A stretch of DNA of 64,000 nt from Isochrysis galbana (GCA_018136815.1 CM030935.1:2674292-2738291); one strand, 5' to 3'. Positions 10,081-20,689 are shown, numbered from the stretch's first letter. Notes: generated by a model not told the origin, from the sequence alone. Numbers and translations are program-made.

Positions 10081-12384
10081 GGAATCCCCTCGGCCGGTCG
10101 AGCGTCACGGCGTCGTGGATCGCCGCTAACTCAGCGCAAGCTCGTCAAAATGCGTCGGCAGTACGGCAGAGGGTGATGAATGAGTGCTCGCGTGCGGCCG
10201 CCGCAAGGCTAGAGCAGCTTCGGCGAGATGGCGGGGCAAGATGACGGAGGAACGCTAGCCCGGGCACGGGAGGCGGCTAACATTTGGAGCTCGCGCGTAG
10301 GGGCGCGGGCAGCTTCAGTAGACTTGGCGGCCGAGGAACAACCAACCACGGGCGATCCGGTGGATGGCTCGGCAGTAGAATTCAGGGGGAGGGGGTCGTC
10401 GCCCTGAAGTTTCGGTGGGCTAGACCTGAAGGGGGTTGGCCCGGCGGGCGATCCCTGGAACGGGGATCCTCGGAGAGCCGAGAGAAAGAGGAGACGCCGG
10501 CGTCCGTGTGGGGCGCGACGAGAGATCGTAATCGACGGCCACTGCGTCTCCCGAGTCTGGGGTGGCCACGGCGTGAGCGCGGAAAGCCGCAGCTCCCTTG
10601 GAACCTTCAACTTCATTGACTCCGGAAGCCGACCCTTCCGGGTCGGGAACCAGTCGGAAACGAGAACAGGTGCAACTTCGAGACGAGAGAATGAACACGA
10701 TGACGGAGAAATATAACGAACCGGGGAGAGAGGTGAGGAGAAGGAACTAGTCTCCGCCTCCACTGCACGAGAACCTACGGTAGACAACGACATTTGTCCG
10801 AGAGCGGCTCCGGCTATGGCCCTTGGGAGAGAGGTCTCCAGTGGGGTCCCGCCGGGAAAGAGCAGAAACAGGTAAAGCAGCAACAACGTTTTCGGACGCG
10901 GCAGCGGCACGTCGGACCTATCCATAGAACCTAGAGCAGAAGATGATACCGAGTCGACAGCCCTCGAGGGCTTCACAACGATTGTTTACGAAACGAAGAG
11001 ACCGAAGACGCGTCGAATCTACCTAGCCCACCCCTTGGGCAGGGCCGTCGGGGGGTGAATCCAGGGATGAAGATGCGTCGAAAGACCTAGGAGAATTAGA
11101 AGAAACCGAAGACAGCATAGTATCCGTAGAAATAGATTCCAAGAGGGGCAGCGAGCGAGAATCGGCCCCTAAATCCTAATAGCGTGCGGAGTAATAGAAG
11201 AACTTGTAGACGTACACGAATTTCGGAGAGTCGGGTCGCGACTATCTCCGGGGCAACCTGTTTCCAGGAGCCGGGTCAAGTGTCGACTCCGGCTTCCGAG
11301 ATAGCCGTCGGCGGGGGCTTCAGCCGGCGAGGCGGCTCCCACCGTCGAGGACTGAATAGAGCTAGAGACAGGGGGAGAATCGCCGCGTCGACAGCTCTTC
11401 TCCCCAAGCGGCGTAGGATCGGATCGGGATGGTGGTGGTGGCGTTCGGCCCACGCCGCGATGTTCTCCGCAGGGTTTGAAGGACGGGGACCCCGCCGGAC
11501 CCCTACTGAGGCTTAACCCGGACATCGAGCGAAGAAGCTTATGAATGTGCTCGTCCGATCCGCACTCTCGCAGCCAGCCTCACACAGAAAGCGGATATAT
11601 GGCTGACAGATGACGGGTTGTGAGCACCGTTCCCGTGCATATTTCCAGGCTTCGCTGGGCTGGAGTGCAGGAGGAGGTGAGGTCGGAAAGCGCAGAAGGC
11701 ACAGCCGTTTTCGTTCGTCCATTCGGTGATTCCCTATTGATATCGTCCGTCCGTGGAGTTTCCATTGAATTATCGGCCGGTCGGCCACTTTGCTAGCCGC
11801 CGAGACCCTTGGGTGCTTGGCATAGCCTGCTACGGCCCAGAAGCGGGCTCGGGCCGATTCCAAAGCTCGGGCGTCCACCGGGATACGCCCAATCAGGCGG
11901 GTAGCCTTGGCGTTCGCCGGCGGATCGCAGCGACGGCTGGGCGGCCGAGACGAGCCTCCTTTCGACCGGTGGATCGGTCAGTATAGCGGCAACGTGAGTT
12001 GGAGTGGTAACTTGCCGGCGGTGCAGCAGCCCGATAATCAGGCTTCGAAGCAGGCGAGTGGTCCCTGTCGCGAAGAGCTTCAGCCACGGTGCTTGGACGG
12101 CTGCCTGCACGCGGCGACCATGTCCGTGGTCGAAGCGGTCTTCTGGGACGAGGAAGTCTCGTTCTTTGCCTCGCCTGAGGCTTAGTGCGTACGCTAGCAC
12201 GGTTTGCTTCGTCGAGGTCCGGGATTGATGACGCTTCACCCGGCCTGTCGTAAGGGCTGAGGTACGTTGGCAGAGGTTGACGCACGAGAGCGCGACCGAC
12301 CTAGCTCGTGGTTCTCTACGCGGAACGAGTCTCGCGGCACCTCCGCAATTTAATAGCATTGTCGACGCCGGCTGAGGATCAACC
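10081..12384 (-). other. Unassigned internal region of the gypsy element
   Basis: About 2.3 kb between gag and the methyltransferase. A 255-codon frame is open at 10209-10976 (Ser/Pro/Leu-rich), and shorter ones at 11169-11525, 11513-11878 and 11793-12359. A Cys-containing stretch near 11600-11700 could be a degraded Gag zinc knuckle, but no CCHC pattern is intact. No function is assigned. Confidence 0.35.
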
Positions 12385-13872
12385 TTATCGTTCGGATGAT
12401 TTCCTTCGAACTCTGGTTGATCTCATGGCCATGTTTGGATGATCCCACACGTTGGTGGAGTCAACCGCGGAATCGCCAAGCTTGCGGATGTAGGCGCGAA
12501 CCAAATTCTTGCTGAGCTCACATAGATCAGCGCCGGCCTCGCGCTCCCTCATGCGGTCCCACTCCATCGACGCCGAGTCTTTCGCGAAACCATCGGCCCC
12601 GTTTGCGAAGGTCCCGTCGCATTTGCGAAGAAGGACGTCAGCAGCGAGGACAGGATTGAGAGCGAGGGCGCGGTCCTCCACTAGATCGAGGAGGAAGGCG
12701 AAGATGCGGAATTGCCGCTGGAATTGGCTCCGGCTGCCGCGAGGAGGGAGGTAAATATTTCGCGATGATCGCAGCCGAGCGCTAGTGCCCGCTCCAACGG
12801 CTTGATGAGAGTTAGCCGAAATTCGTTCCAGGCTGTCGCCGCGGTTTGAACGTTATCGGAGGCGAGGGCCTTTGGGAAGCGGAGCTCCGAAAGCTCTTTG
12901 CCCATCCTGACCTGATGGTGAAGGGTTTGCTCGGCTGAGAAGCGGCTACGCACCCATTTGAGCAAGTGGTCCTCCTCCATGAAAATTCGGCAATGCCAAA
13001 CGTTGCCCGCCAGGGAGAGGTTGCTCTTCAAAATGGTGTGGATGAGCTCATGCTCGTCGGAGTCGCGGTAAAGGGCGGCCAGATCGCGTGAGGGCAGGGC
13101 GAGGAGATTTTTCCACTCGCTTACAACTGCCTCTCGCTCATCCATCCCCACCGCAAGGCAGGGGTCGCGAGGGTGGCGGAACGGCACCACGGGGTCGGGC
13201 CCCGGTAAGGGCTCTGATCCTGGCGGCGGGATTCCGATTTGGAGGTCGGGTACGCCGACCGTGGAACCCTAGTAGCCGGAGAGGCGTGGCCCTTTGGTCT
13301 AGGCAGGAGGCTCGTCCATGGATGGTTCCTCTGAACCGGCCTAGCAGAATCCGCAGCCGCCTCGGTCCGATCCATGGACGGACTTGAAGTGGGCTCTTGG
13401 CGGGCTTGGAGTAGCTGAGTCAGGGCTTTGAACCCTGCTTCAACTTGATCCCGGAGAAGCCCCTCCCTCGCCTCTGCCGCGGCAAGGGATGACTGTAGGC
13501 GCTCCACAGCCCCTTTTAGGGTGTTGGTCTGCGCTTGAAGCCTTGCCATTTCCGCATCCTGACGCGCCGCGGCCGTCTCGATCGGGGTGATCTCTTGATC
13601 AAGGACCCCTTTTGATGACGGCGGGGCATAGTCCCGGTAAGCGGGGCTTCGGAAGCTGATCCCCTCCCCTTCACCGACCTCAGACTCATCATCTCGAAGG
13701 TGAGGAGGGGGTCAAACTGAATCAGAGGGAGGGGACCCTCCTCCACCTCATTGGCCAACTCAGCGACGCTGAAGTTGGCCTCATGCGGGAGAGGGTCATG
13801 CTCCACCATGGCCCGCTGTGATTGCACCCGGTGGGTGCCGAAGGAAGCGGACAAATCCTCGCCATCCGCCAC
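12385..13872 (-). pseudogene. Gag-like region (coiled coil plus capsid-like segment)
   Basis: Three minus-strand frames follow one another: 13872-13516, 13549-13121 and 13190-12385. The middle one encodes a heptad-like helix (MARLQAQTNTLKGAVERLQ, AAAEAREGLLRDQVEAGF). The next is helical and charged (EWKNLLALPSRDLAALYRD, WNEFRLTLIKPLERALALG) and continues through VRAYIRKLGDSA. Position after the 5' LTR, helical content and size fit a Gag capsid precursor, which packages the RNA. There is no sequence motif unique to Gag, and frameshifts separate the parts. Confidence 0.55.
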
Positions 13873-14048
13873 GAGCTGATCGGAGCCAGTCGTGGAGATA
13901 GCAGCCGGGTGATGGGTGCCATTGGTGTAGCCTCAGAAGCCGTGGGATCACTCGGACATCCCACGGGAGCAAAAGCTGCAGCGGGCAGAGAAGGTTCCCT
14001 GAGGGGTTCCTCCTCTGCGGCCGAGGACGCAAGCTTCGATTTCGTGCT

Positions 14049-15332
14049 TGTCGAGTCGAGCGCTACCGGAGGGCTCTGAGCCACTCCGTCGCGAGCGCAC
14101 CGGCGGCTAGCGCGGCGCTTTGTCCCTCCTCCCCACCGGGAGTCGGGTGAATGAAATTCTGGACTGGGTCGGGCAACCCCATTCGGGTGTATGGACAGGG
14201 AACGAACGGCGAACGAAGGACTGTGGGGCGGCGAGGCGCTCCTAGCGGCCCTAGTGTGTTGGGTTTAAGAGGCCTAGGCTGGGAGTGCAGCGACGCAGCG
14301 AACAACGACGGACAACGAGCTGAGAACAACAGGATACACCGACTCACGAACACACCGGAATCATTCACCCAAACAAGCAAATTATCAAGCAACCGCGACC
14401 CCAAATCACCGATAACTCAAACACGTCGCGAGAGACGGAGAGAGAGAGCGAGAGAGAGAGAGACTCCGCAGCGACGGCCGGAGCGTGTCTCCGTTGTAAC
14501 TTCCCACGTAGCGGAGAGTCCGAAGGGGAGCGTCCTGTCGCGCGACCACGGCGATCACTTTGGATACAGATCGCAACGAGATGTCTTCACGACAGAAAAA
14601 TCTTGCCGTTGAGCGTGAACCTTCTAGACGCTTCTAACGAACAACCCTGAGTAGCAACCAAGGGGAAGAAACACCAAAGGGGCCAAGGCTTGCATGTAAC
14701 TTGCATCAAGGGGAAAGATTCCCTCACCTAGGAAGCGAACCTACACCGTCTCCAAGGGGAGATGGCAAATTAAACCTCAAATCTCGAGCGGCTAGAGCAA
14801 CCGACTCGCTCGCCAAAACCTTGACCGAGAAGAAAGAAGCAAGGACCTACAAGCCAAGGGTAGCGGACCTAGGGAATGTGAGAGGAAATTTCCGAACGCC
14901 AACGCCAAACGCCGAACGCGGGGCAACGAAACCCTAACCAGGCCAAGCAGAACCTACGAAGAACAGGCCTGGACAACAACGAAAGTCAGCAGGTCCCAAG
15001 AAAGAACCGGAACCCAACAAGAAACAACAAGCCTTGCAAGAAGCTAAACAAGCCTTCACAAGGTAACCGAGAGCCTGAGACAAGCGCGCAGCGAGTGACA
15101 GGCGACCTGGCTCCTTTGGGTCAAGATTACCCGAAAGGAGGAAACCTGGAATCTAGACCTGACAAACAGGCTAGAAGGAACGAAACGAGAACTCGAATTC
15201 TAGATCGCTAGGGACGAACCCTACCAACCTAGATGTACCTGAGCTTCACCGTGTGGCCGCACGCGTGTGTGGCCGCACGCGAAGGACCTGGAAAAGAGCC
15301 TGGAAATCGCATCATCTAGGATGAATGCGACA
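14049..15332 (-). repeat. 5' LTR of the gypsy element (1284 bp)
   Basis: Direct repeat of 2255-3567 with identical TGTCGAGTCGAG and GAATGCGACA ends (plus strand). It carries small private changes, for example a duplicated GTGTGGCCGCACGC near 15250-15275 and extra GA units near 14450. Being 5' on the element strand, it would hold the promoter, but I recognise no specific promoter motif. Confidence 0.93.
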
Positions 15333-15752
15333 TGTAGGTGTGTAGCCCAGAATCTTCAGATTTATTTTCTCGCCCCCCATGAGGGGAGTCAAGAGAGTGG
15401 GATGGGCGCGCGGCTCCCCTCCATGGGGACGAGTCATAACATTAGTGAGCCTAAGTCTTCCCAAGTATCTACGCCCGCTACCCAGGTCGATAGGCCGCGC
15501 TACGGACGCCTGGGTTGCCAAGGATGGAGCGTCTCAGGAGCCTCATCTAAAAAAAAAACCTTTTAAAATTCTCGCCTCGCGCGTGGCACTGGGTCGCATA
15601 TCCGTAGCCACGCCCATACCCCTTCCTCTCCCTCACTTCCCGCCTTGCGGCAACTCCCCTTGTGCTCTACTTAGGGGCCCGGGTCCTGCGGGGTTCACGG
15701 TTGGGCGGAGTGCGCCTGCCCTTAGCGGTGCGTGCACGCCTTCCTCCTACGC
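15333..15752. other. Flank of the LTR element up to the assembly gap; repeat motifs only
   Basis: Holds a 19-nt word (tagcccagaatcttcagat, 15343-15361) that recurs exactly at 24152-24170. It also has an A-run followed by CCTTTTAAAATTCTCGCC near 15545-15580 that belongs to a recurring motif, and TTGCGGCAACTCCCCTTGTG near 15645, which recurs at 37122. No gene seen. Confidence 0.5.
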
Positions 15753-15852
15753 NNNNNNNNNNNNNNNNNNNNNNNNNNNNNNNNNNNNNNNNNNNNNNNN
15801 NNNNNNNNNNNNNNNNNNNNNNNNNNNNNNNNNNNNNNNNNNNNNNNNNNNN
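15753..15852. other. Assembly gap (100 N)
   Basis: Exactly 100 N residues, the conventional placeholder for a scaffold gap of unknown length. Features either side may not be truly adjacent. Confidence 0.99.
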
Positions 15853-16597
15853 TCTCTCCTTCTTCCCCCCCTCCCCCCTCCCCCTCCCCCTCTCCTCACA
15901 ACCCCCTCTCCCGTGTACTCCTCTCAGCCTCAGCCGCTCCCGTGCTCTCTCACCTTCCTGTCGTCGAGCGTCGCGGAGGTGCAGGCGGAGCAGCGTGTTC
16001 GCGTATGGGACAGCCTGCCGTGCAGAAAGGCCACAACGTACGCCACGCCGAGCAGCGCCGCCACGCGCACGCTCGCGGGCAGCCGCCGCGCGGCGCCGGC
16101 CAGCGAGGTCATCGGCTTCTCCCGCTCCGCCCCCGCCCCTTCCCTCCCCCAAGGCATTTCACCTAATTTGGTACATGGGCTTTTCTGATAAGCCCACTGG
16201 AACAGGGGGGATGCAGCAAGGTCCGTGCATGCGATGATGTGCCGGAAATCCGCGGTTGCACTGCGCGCTGGCCGTCGCGTGCGCGGCCTTCTTCCTGATC
16301 AAGACGGCGGCGGCGGGTGCGCTGCCCACACGGGGGGACGCGGCGCTCTGGCTGCTGCTGCTGCCGCTCACGATTGGGGTGTGAGGTCGCGGTCCGTCAA
16401 ATATGGGACATCACTCAAATTGGGCCATCGAACATCGAATGTCCATAGTCGTTTACAACAATATTCATATACTCTCACCCGAATGCCAAATTTTGTTTAC
16501 ATCCACGGTGGACAGAGCTCTTCTTCAGAATGCGCCGCGCACTTTCAGAACTTTCAGATCGCGGTGCCAAGTGCGAATACTTTCACACTTTCCAGGG

Positions 16598-17036
16598 CGG
16601 CGAAGAAGCTCCACCTCGGTGGTGGTCCAGTGACGCTCCGCAGCGGTGAGGCGGCGACCGTAATACGCGACTACATGCTCGTACCCATGATCGTCAACTT
16701 GCGACAGGATGCCGCCAATACCCAGGGTACTAGCCGCGTCCGTTTTGACGATGAATTCCTTGTCGTGACGAGTGACGAGGCGCAGATAACACTGTACACT
16801 GGAGGTCTTCTTCGCTCTCAGGAAGACGCGTGCCGCCTGCGCGCGCCATGGCCCCCTCGAACGCTGCCACGTCTTGCTCGATGCCGGCCAGGTTGGACAG
16901 GGGCTCCCAGGTGTCGGATTTTGTAGGAACGTCGTCGAGTCCCACCGTGTTCCCAAGCGAGGTCGTATGCCTTCGTTTGGTACCCCTCGTTTCCAAATAC
17001 GCGATGCGCCGGCACAAAAAAAAATCTGCTAGTATT
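16598..17036 (-). pseudogene. Scrambled gypsy fragment: chromodomain then RNase H start
   Basis: At 17036-16840 (minus) the frames give RRIAYLETRG, YQTKAYDLAWEHG and, after a frame change, DTWEPLSNLAGIEQDVAAF, a chromodomain tail. At 16792-16598 the reading is RHDKEFIVKTDAASTLGIGG and YYGRRLTAAERHWTT, the start of a Ty3/gypsy RNase H domain. The order is reversed relative to a normal element, where RNase H precedes integrase and chromodomain. The RNase H part is nearly identical to that at 38200-38355, so both come from one family that differs from the 13-kb element. Confidence 0.75.
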
Positions 17037-17479
17037 TGAGCAAAGGCACCCACCTCACAGTGCTCGGAATGGCGGCTGATGATGTAGTACGCAAGCGATT
17101 GCAATGGATCATAAGTAAGATGGACGATAACTTTAAAAATTCATCACACCTCTCTGCTTTCCGCCATATGCCACTTCTAAATCTGCCATGCAGGTTATGG
17201 CGGAAGCATTGGACAGCATCAGTCCACCGCCGCCGGTTGGGGTCAACCCGGGGGGGAGCAACAACTCCCTGAGGATGCTGCTTGAGTCGAACCCAAATTT
17301 GTGGACGTACACTTTCGAATGTAAGTCCTTATTCAGTTCATTCGATTTCAAGCACCATACGAACATTAAAGACACCTTACATCTTACATGCCATTTGCGA
17401 GGCTGATAAATCATTCACACTGGTTTATATGATACACACTCTCTTGAGCAAGAAATTCACTGCGAAAACAATCATCAAT

Positions 17480-17716
17480 ATGAGTCGTGATGATCTGCTT
17501 CGTACAATCAAAGCTTATGTCGATTCGGAATTAACTCCCCACCTCCAAGAATTGCTAAAAGGTGTCGATTCGTGTTCAGCTTCCCAAGTAAAGATTGAAA
17601 ACACAAGGCCGCTTATCGATTCGGGTTCAGCTCCCGTAAAGATTGAACCCACAAGGCCCAGCAACATCAAATACAAAAAAGCTCGGTCCCAGGACACCGG
17701 GTCGAGCTCACCATGA
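17480..17716 (+). CDS. Unidentified ORF with short internal repeat
   Basis: A 78-residue frame starting at the ATG at 17480 (MSRDDLLRTIKAYVDSELTP), with a helical N-terminal half. It then has two imperfect repeats, SASQVKIENTRP and SAPVKIEPTRP, which resemble each other over about 12 residues (the I/VKxExxRP pattern recalls SUMO-acceptor sites, an inference). The frame remains open upstream to 17282 without obvious homology. A possible upstream exon with a GTAAGT donor ends near 17330 (NPNLWTYTFE). The base composition is AT-richer than its neighbours. I do not recognise the family; it may be a host gene fragment or part of a transposon. Confidence 0.35.
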   Translation: MSRDDLLRTIKAYVDSELTPHLQELLKGVDSCSASQVKIENTRPLIDSGSAPVKIEPTRPSNIKYKKARSQDTGSSSP

Positions 17717-18287
17717 GGGCGCTCCTGCCGAGCGAGTCCACCGCGGCAAGGGGGGCGTACATCTCATGCGAGCACGTTCGGTTCGAAACAACGCGATGCG
17801 GGCCGTCCCCCTCGCACCGCTCCTTCTTGGTATAAATTCAGGCTAGGACAGGTAGGCGCCTCTTGGGTCGGCGAAGGATATGCATGTGGTGCCTTTTTCG
17901 CACTAGAGCGACGATATCCCACCGTCCTACTCGCGCCCCGCGAAGGGAGCGTTCGCGGTTGCTTCGACGAAGGGCTTGGTGCGCGTGAACCCGCTGTCGG
18001 GTGGGCGCTCGGGCGAGCTGTGCGACTTTTGGGTGACCCCCGATTGGCGCGGTCAAGGCGTTGGGAGGACGTTGTTACGGGAAGCGATGCGTGTCGCTCG
18101 TGAGCTAGGGATGCGGCGCCTGTGGTTGTGGACGTTGCTCGAGTCGGGGCCCGTCTCGTTGTATGATCGCGTGGGAATCCGGGTAGCCCTCAGTGGAGTT
18201 CCTCGTCGGCTTGAGGCCTCCTCGCTTCGTTTGAGACATCCGTGGCTGGGTGAGGAAGCGGTGGTGCACATGGTTGTCATTCTGTGA
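17713..18287 (+). CDS. GNAT-family N-acetyltransferase, two exons (tentative)
   Basis: Exon 2 (17907-18287) encodes the acetyl-CoA-binding core of a GCN5-related N-acetyltransferase: strand ELCDFWVTPDWRGQGVGRTL with the RGQGVG pyrophosphate loop, helix LLREAMRVARELGMRRLWLW, and the later YDRVG segment. Such enzymes move an acetyl group from acetyl-CoA to an amine; the substrate cannot be told. Upstream a stop occurs at 17904, inside a plausible acceptor (tttttcgcactag). Joining it to a donor after 17829 gives a phase-0 intron of 77 bp and an exon 1 starting with ATG at 17713, total about 165 residues, normal for the family. Exon 1 itself has no diagnostic motif. Exon 2 is confident and the first exon is inferred. 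Confidence 0.65.
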
Positions 18288-18439
18288 CGACGACGCTCGG
18301 CGGCGTGGCCCTTGCCCCGCCTCTGGTACCAAAAATCTTCTGTTTTTTTTTCAAACATGGGTGCGGAAGGCGACAGCCTCGGTCAGAGAGGTTGGATCCG
18401 GCAAATTCGCGGACCCAAAGTGCTCGTTTTTTAGAAAAT

Positions 18440-18705
18440 CTGACAACTTCCCGCGTACGGGGTTGGAGCTCGTCGCTGAAGACGGTACCGACGCCGCACT
18501 TGGGAGCGCACTGGCCCTGGGCGTTGAGCTCGGTACCAGGGCCACACTGGACGCTCGATACGCATGCTTGGAGCTCGTCGCTGAAGACGGTACCGACGCC
18601 GCACTTGGGAGCGCACTGGCCCTGGGAGGTGCTGAGTTGATTCACTTGCTGCTGCGTGGAGGCGAGGGAGGTCGAACGTGCTTGGGCCGCCGCTTGCGGT
18701 GGGTA
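18440..18705 (-). CDS. Cys-rich repeat exon (partial gene)
   Basis: On the minus strand the frame reads QGQCAPKCGVGTVFSDELQ twice, separated by ACVSSVQCGPGTELN, a 35-residue repeat of the type C-x3-C-G-x-G-T ... C found in secreted or surface proteins. At the DNA level a 57-bp direct repeat recurs 105 bp apart (18465-18521 and 18570-18626). Upstream (toward 18705) the frame stays open through STSLASTQQQVNQLST. The second repeat is cut after DELQ, which suggests an exon end. It overlaps the first exon of the plus-strand cytochrome b561-like gene, so either one is spurious at its edge or the genes overlap head to head. The plus-strand reading of the repeats has no cysteines and looks less protein-like. 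Confidence 0.45.
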
Positions 18706-19374
18706 CGACCCCTCCCTCGCCCCCTTCCTCCCCCGCGTCCTCGCCCCCTCGCTCCTCGTCCTCGCCCCCTTCCTCCGCGTCCCCGTCCGCCTTGCCGCTG
18801 CTCGCCCACGGTGTGCTCATGTCCGTCGCGTGGGGCGTGCTCCTCCCCTCGGGCGCCTTTTTCTCACTCGCTTGGCGCTCCCGGCTCACCGGCGGCCGCT
18901 GGCTCCGTGTGCATCGCGTGGTGCAGGTGTGTTTCTCCCTCCTCGCGCCCCCCATCGGCCCTCCCTCCCACCAAAAAAGGTAGGAAACCCCAACAACGCA
19001 CTCCTCCCCCGCTCTGTCAGGGAAGCGGGCTTGCGGTGGCCGCCGCCGGCGCCGCGCTCGCCGTCGCGTCGGTGCCCCGAGGGCGCCACTTCTCGCACCC
19101 CCATCACACGCTCGGGATCGTCGCCTTCGCCCTCGCTCTGCTGAAGCCGCTCAACGCGCTCGTGCGCGGCACGCCCGGCGCCCGCACCACACGCCGCGCC
19201 GTGTGGCGGGTCGCGCACAAGGGGACGGGCTACGCCGTGCTCGGCGTGGGCGTCTACCAGGCCCTCTCGGGGCGCGCCCTCATGCCGAGCCAAGGCGACG
19301 CCGTTCTCGTCGCGTACGTGGTGCTCCTGGGCCTCTCCTTCGGGGTGCTCGCGGGGGGGCTCATGGTAGGGTGA
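18636..19374 (+). CDS. Cytochrome b561-like transmembrane protein (5' incomplete)
   Basis: Two exons separated by an intron of about 94 bp (donor after ...HRVVQ at 18926, acceptor CTCTGTCAG ending at about 19020). The protein has five hydrophobic segments: LPLLAHGVLMSVAWGVLLPS, GLAVAAAGAALAVASV, LGIVAFALALLKPLNALV, GTGYAVLGVGVYQALSG and VLVAYVVLLGLSFGVLAGG. Histidines sit at the helix ends as in the b561 fold (LAHG, VHRVV, HPHHTLG, AHKGTG), which would ligate two hemes for transmembrane electron transfer. Family knowledge links such modules to ascorbate-driven iron or monodehydroascorbate reduction, often with an N-terminal DOMON domain, which I do not see here. The frame is open only from 18636 and lacks a clear ATG, so upstream exons are probably missing from my reading. 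Confidence 0.6.
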
Positions 19375-19784
19375 GAGTCCCCACGGGAGGGGAAGAAACC
19401 CTGAGGGAAAGGAGACCAAATGAAGGCAAGCCGCCTCGAGTAAGCGAGTCCCCCCGAGTTCCCGAGTCTATACCCCGAGTCAACGAGTCAATACAAGCCA
19501 AGCAGCACGCGCCTGAGCCACCCCCAGTCGCCGCCTGCAACCACCTCCCACAAGCCTCCTTCCGCACTTCCGCGCACTCCGTGCGTCGTGCGTCGTGCGT
19601 CGATCACCATGCCCGTAGTCACTCCCGAGGAAAGCTCCATGAGCTCCCCACGAGAACCGCGTTCCGCGCTAGCTGCCGGCGCGCCCTCGCAGGCAATCTC
19701 CAAGAGTGAGATCAGCCTTGCTCTGACAGATGGTCATTTTTCACCCCTAATATCTCCTCGTTTGACCGCCCTAAGGATGAAGGA

Positions 19785-19905
19785 TGGGTGGTTCCTCCCC
19801 CATGGCCCATGGCAGTGGAGGAGTGCGGCACTCCGGAGCTCCGGAGTGGAGAGAGAGAGAGGGGGCTCGTGCCCCCCCATGGGTCAACCAAGTATAAACT
19901 TAGTT
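19785..19905 (+). repeat. Dispersed repeat family E, copy ending in AACCAAGTATAAACTTAGTT
   Basis: Starts GATGGGTGGTTCCTCC, passes through a GA-rich block and ccccccatgggtc, and ends with the near-palindrome at 19886-19905. Related copies: 42888-42945 (plus, 5' part only), 57961-58045 (minus), and ends only at 23899-23918, 39380-39399 and 43597-43616. Confidence 0.7.
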
Positions 19906-20689
19906 GCCAAAAGGCATGGGCATGGCATGAGGATGACTGACAGGCCCCCCCGGAGGGGCGTTAGTGCTTGAGAGGCTGAGGGGAGGGGCGCGAGGCACCC
20001 CCTCATGACTCATGACCATGACCCCTACTCTAAGAGTAGGTTGCATTTCCAGTAGCATATAGTAGCATACCCTAAGATCGCGTGATAGAATCTCAATCTT
20101 GACTTATTGAATTTTCACCCTTAGAAGTTAAACGCCCTGTTTGACCGCCCTACCCCTTGGGTTCTTGTTCTTGGGTTGTTTTCGGGGCGTCGCAGGTCGC
20201 AGGGTGTGTGGGTCGTGGAATGGCGGGGGGGGGGGTGGTGTCTAGGCCAGTTTTGCTCTCATCCCTAGCGCCTGTGCTATCATAGCTCATAGCGAGGTTT
20301 GTGCTCATTTCAAGGGTGCGAGACGCGTGAGGGGGGGCAGCACAACTGGAGCGGGGCGTAGCGCGATCGTCAACAACTCCAATCTGACAACGTACACCTA
20401 CGAGTAGAGTAGAGTACTACTTTTAGGAATGCTTGCAAGTCTGCGCCGATGCAGAGGGGAGAGGGGAAGGTGAGCCGCGGGGGGGGGAGGGCTCGGAGAC
20501 GCGGAGTTGGAGAGCTCGCGCGATCTCCACCTGGGAGTCCGTCTGCACGGCAGGCTGCTCGCCCGCGACTCTTCGTGGAAGTGGCCGGGGGGCGCTCCAT
20601 GCTGTCTGATGAAATGACGAAGCGGAGATGCAGCGAAGTGGCTCGTGGCGGGCGGCGGGGGGAGGGGGGGGGGTGCCTGGCGACGGAGC

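Larger units (their letters stand above)
2255..15332 (-). mobile_element. Ty3/gypsy-type LTR retrotransposon carrying a DNA methyltransferase-like gene
   Basis: A 13.1-kb element read on the minus strand: 5' LTR (14049-15332), gag-like region, ~2.3 kb of unassigned sequence, a DNA cytosine methyltransferase-like gene, retropepsin, reverse transcriptase, RNase H, integrase with zinc finger, chromodomain, polypurine tract, and 3' LTR (2255-3567). The RT-RNase H-integrase order with a terminal chromodomain is that of Ty3/gypsy chromoviruses. The two direct repeats begin TG and end CA on the element strand. Nearly every domain is interrupted by frameshifts, so this copy is dead. No target-site duplication is visible: CACCG precedes one end and TGTAG follows the other. 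No canonical tRNA-complementary primer site was recognised after the 5' LTR. Confidence 0.9.

Noticed and set aside
16246-16383. Hydrophobic plus-strand frame (AVACAAFFLIKTAAAGALP) that could be part of a membrane protein
   Set aside because: A stop lies directly upstream with no acceptor between it and the segment. The neighbouring minus frame with a hydrophobic run (15930-16157) is equally unsupported, and both sit beside an assembly gap.
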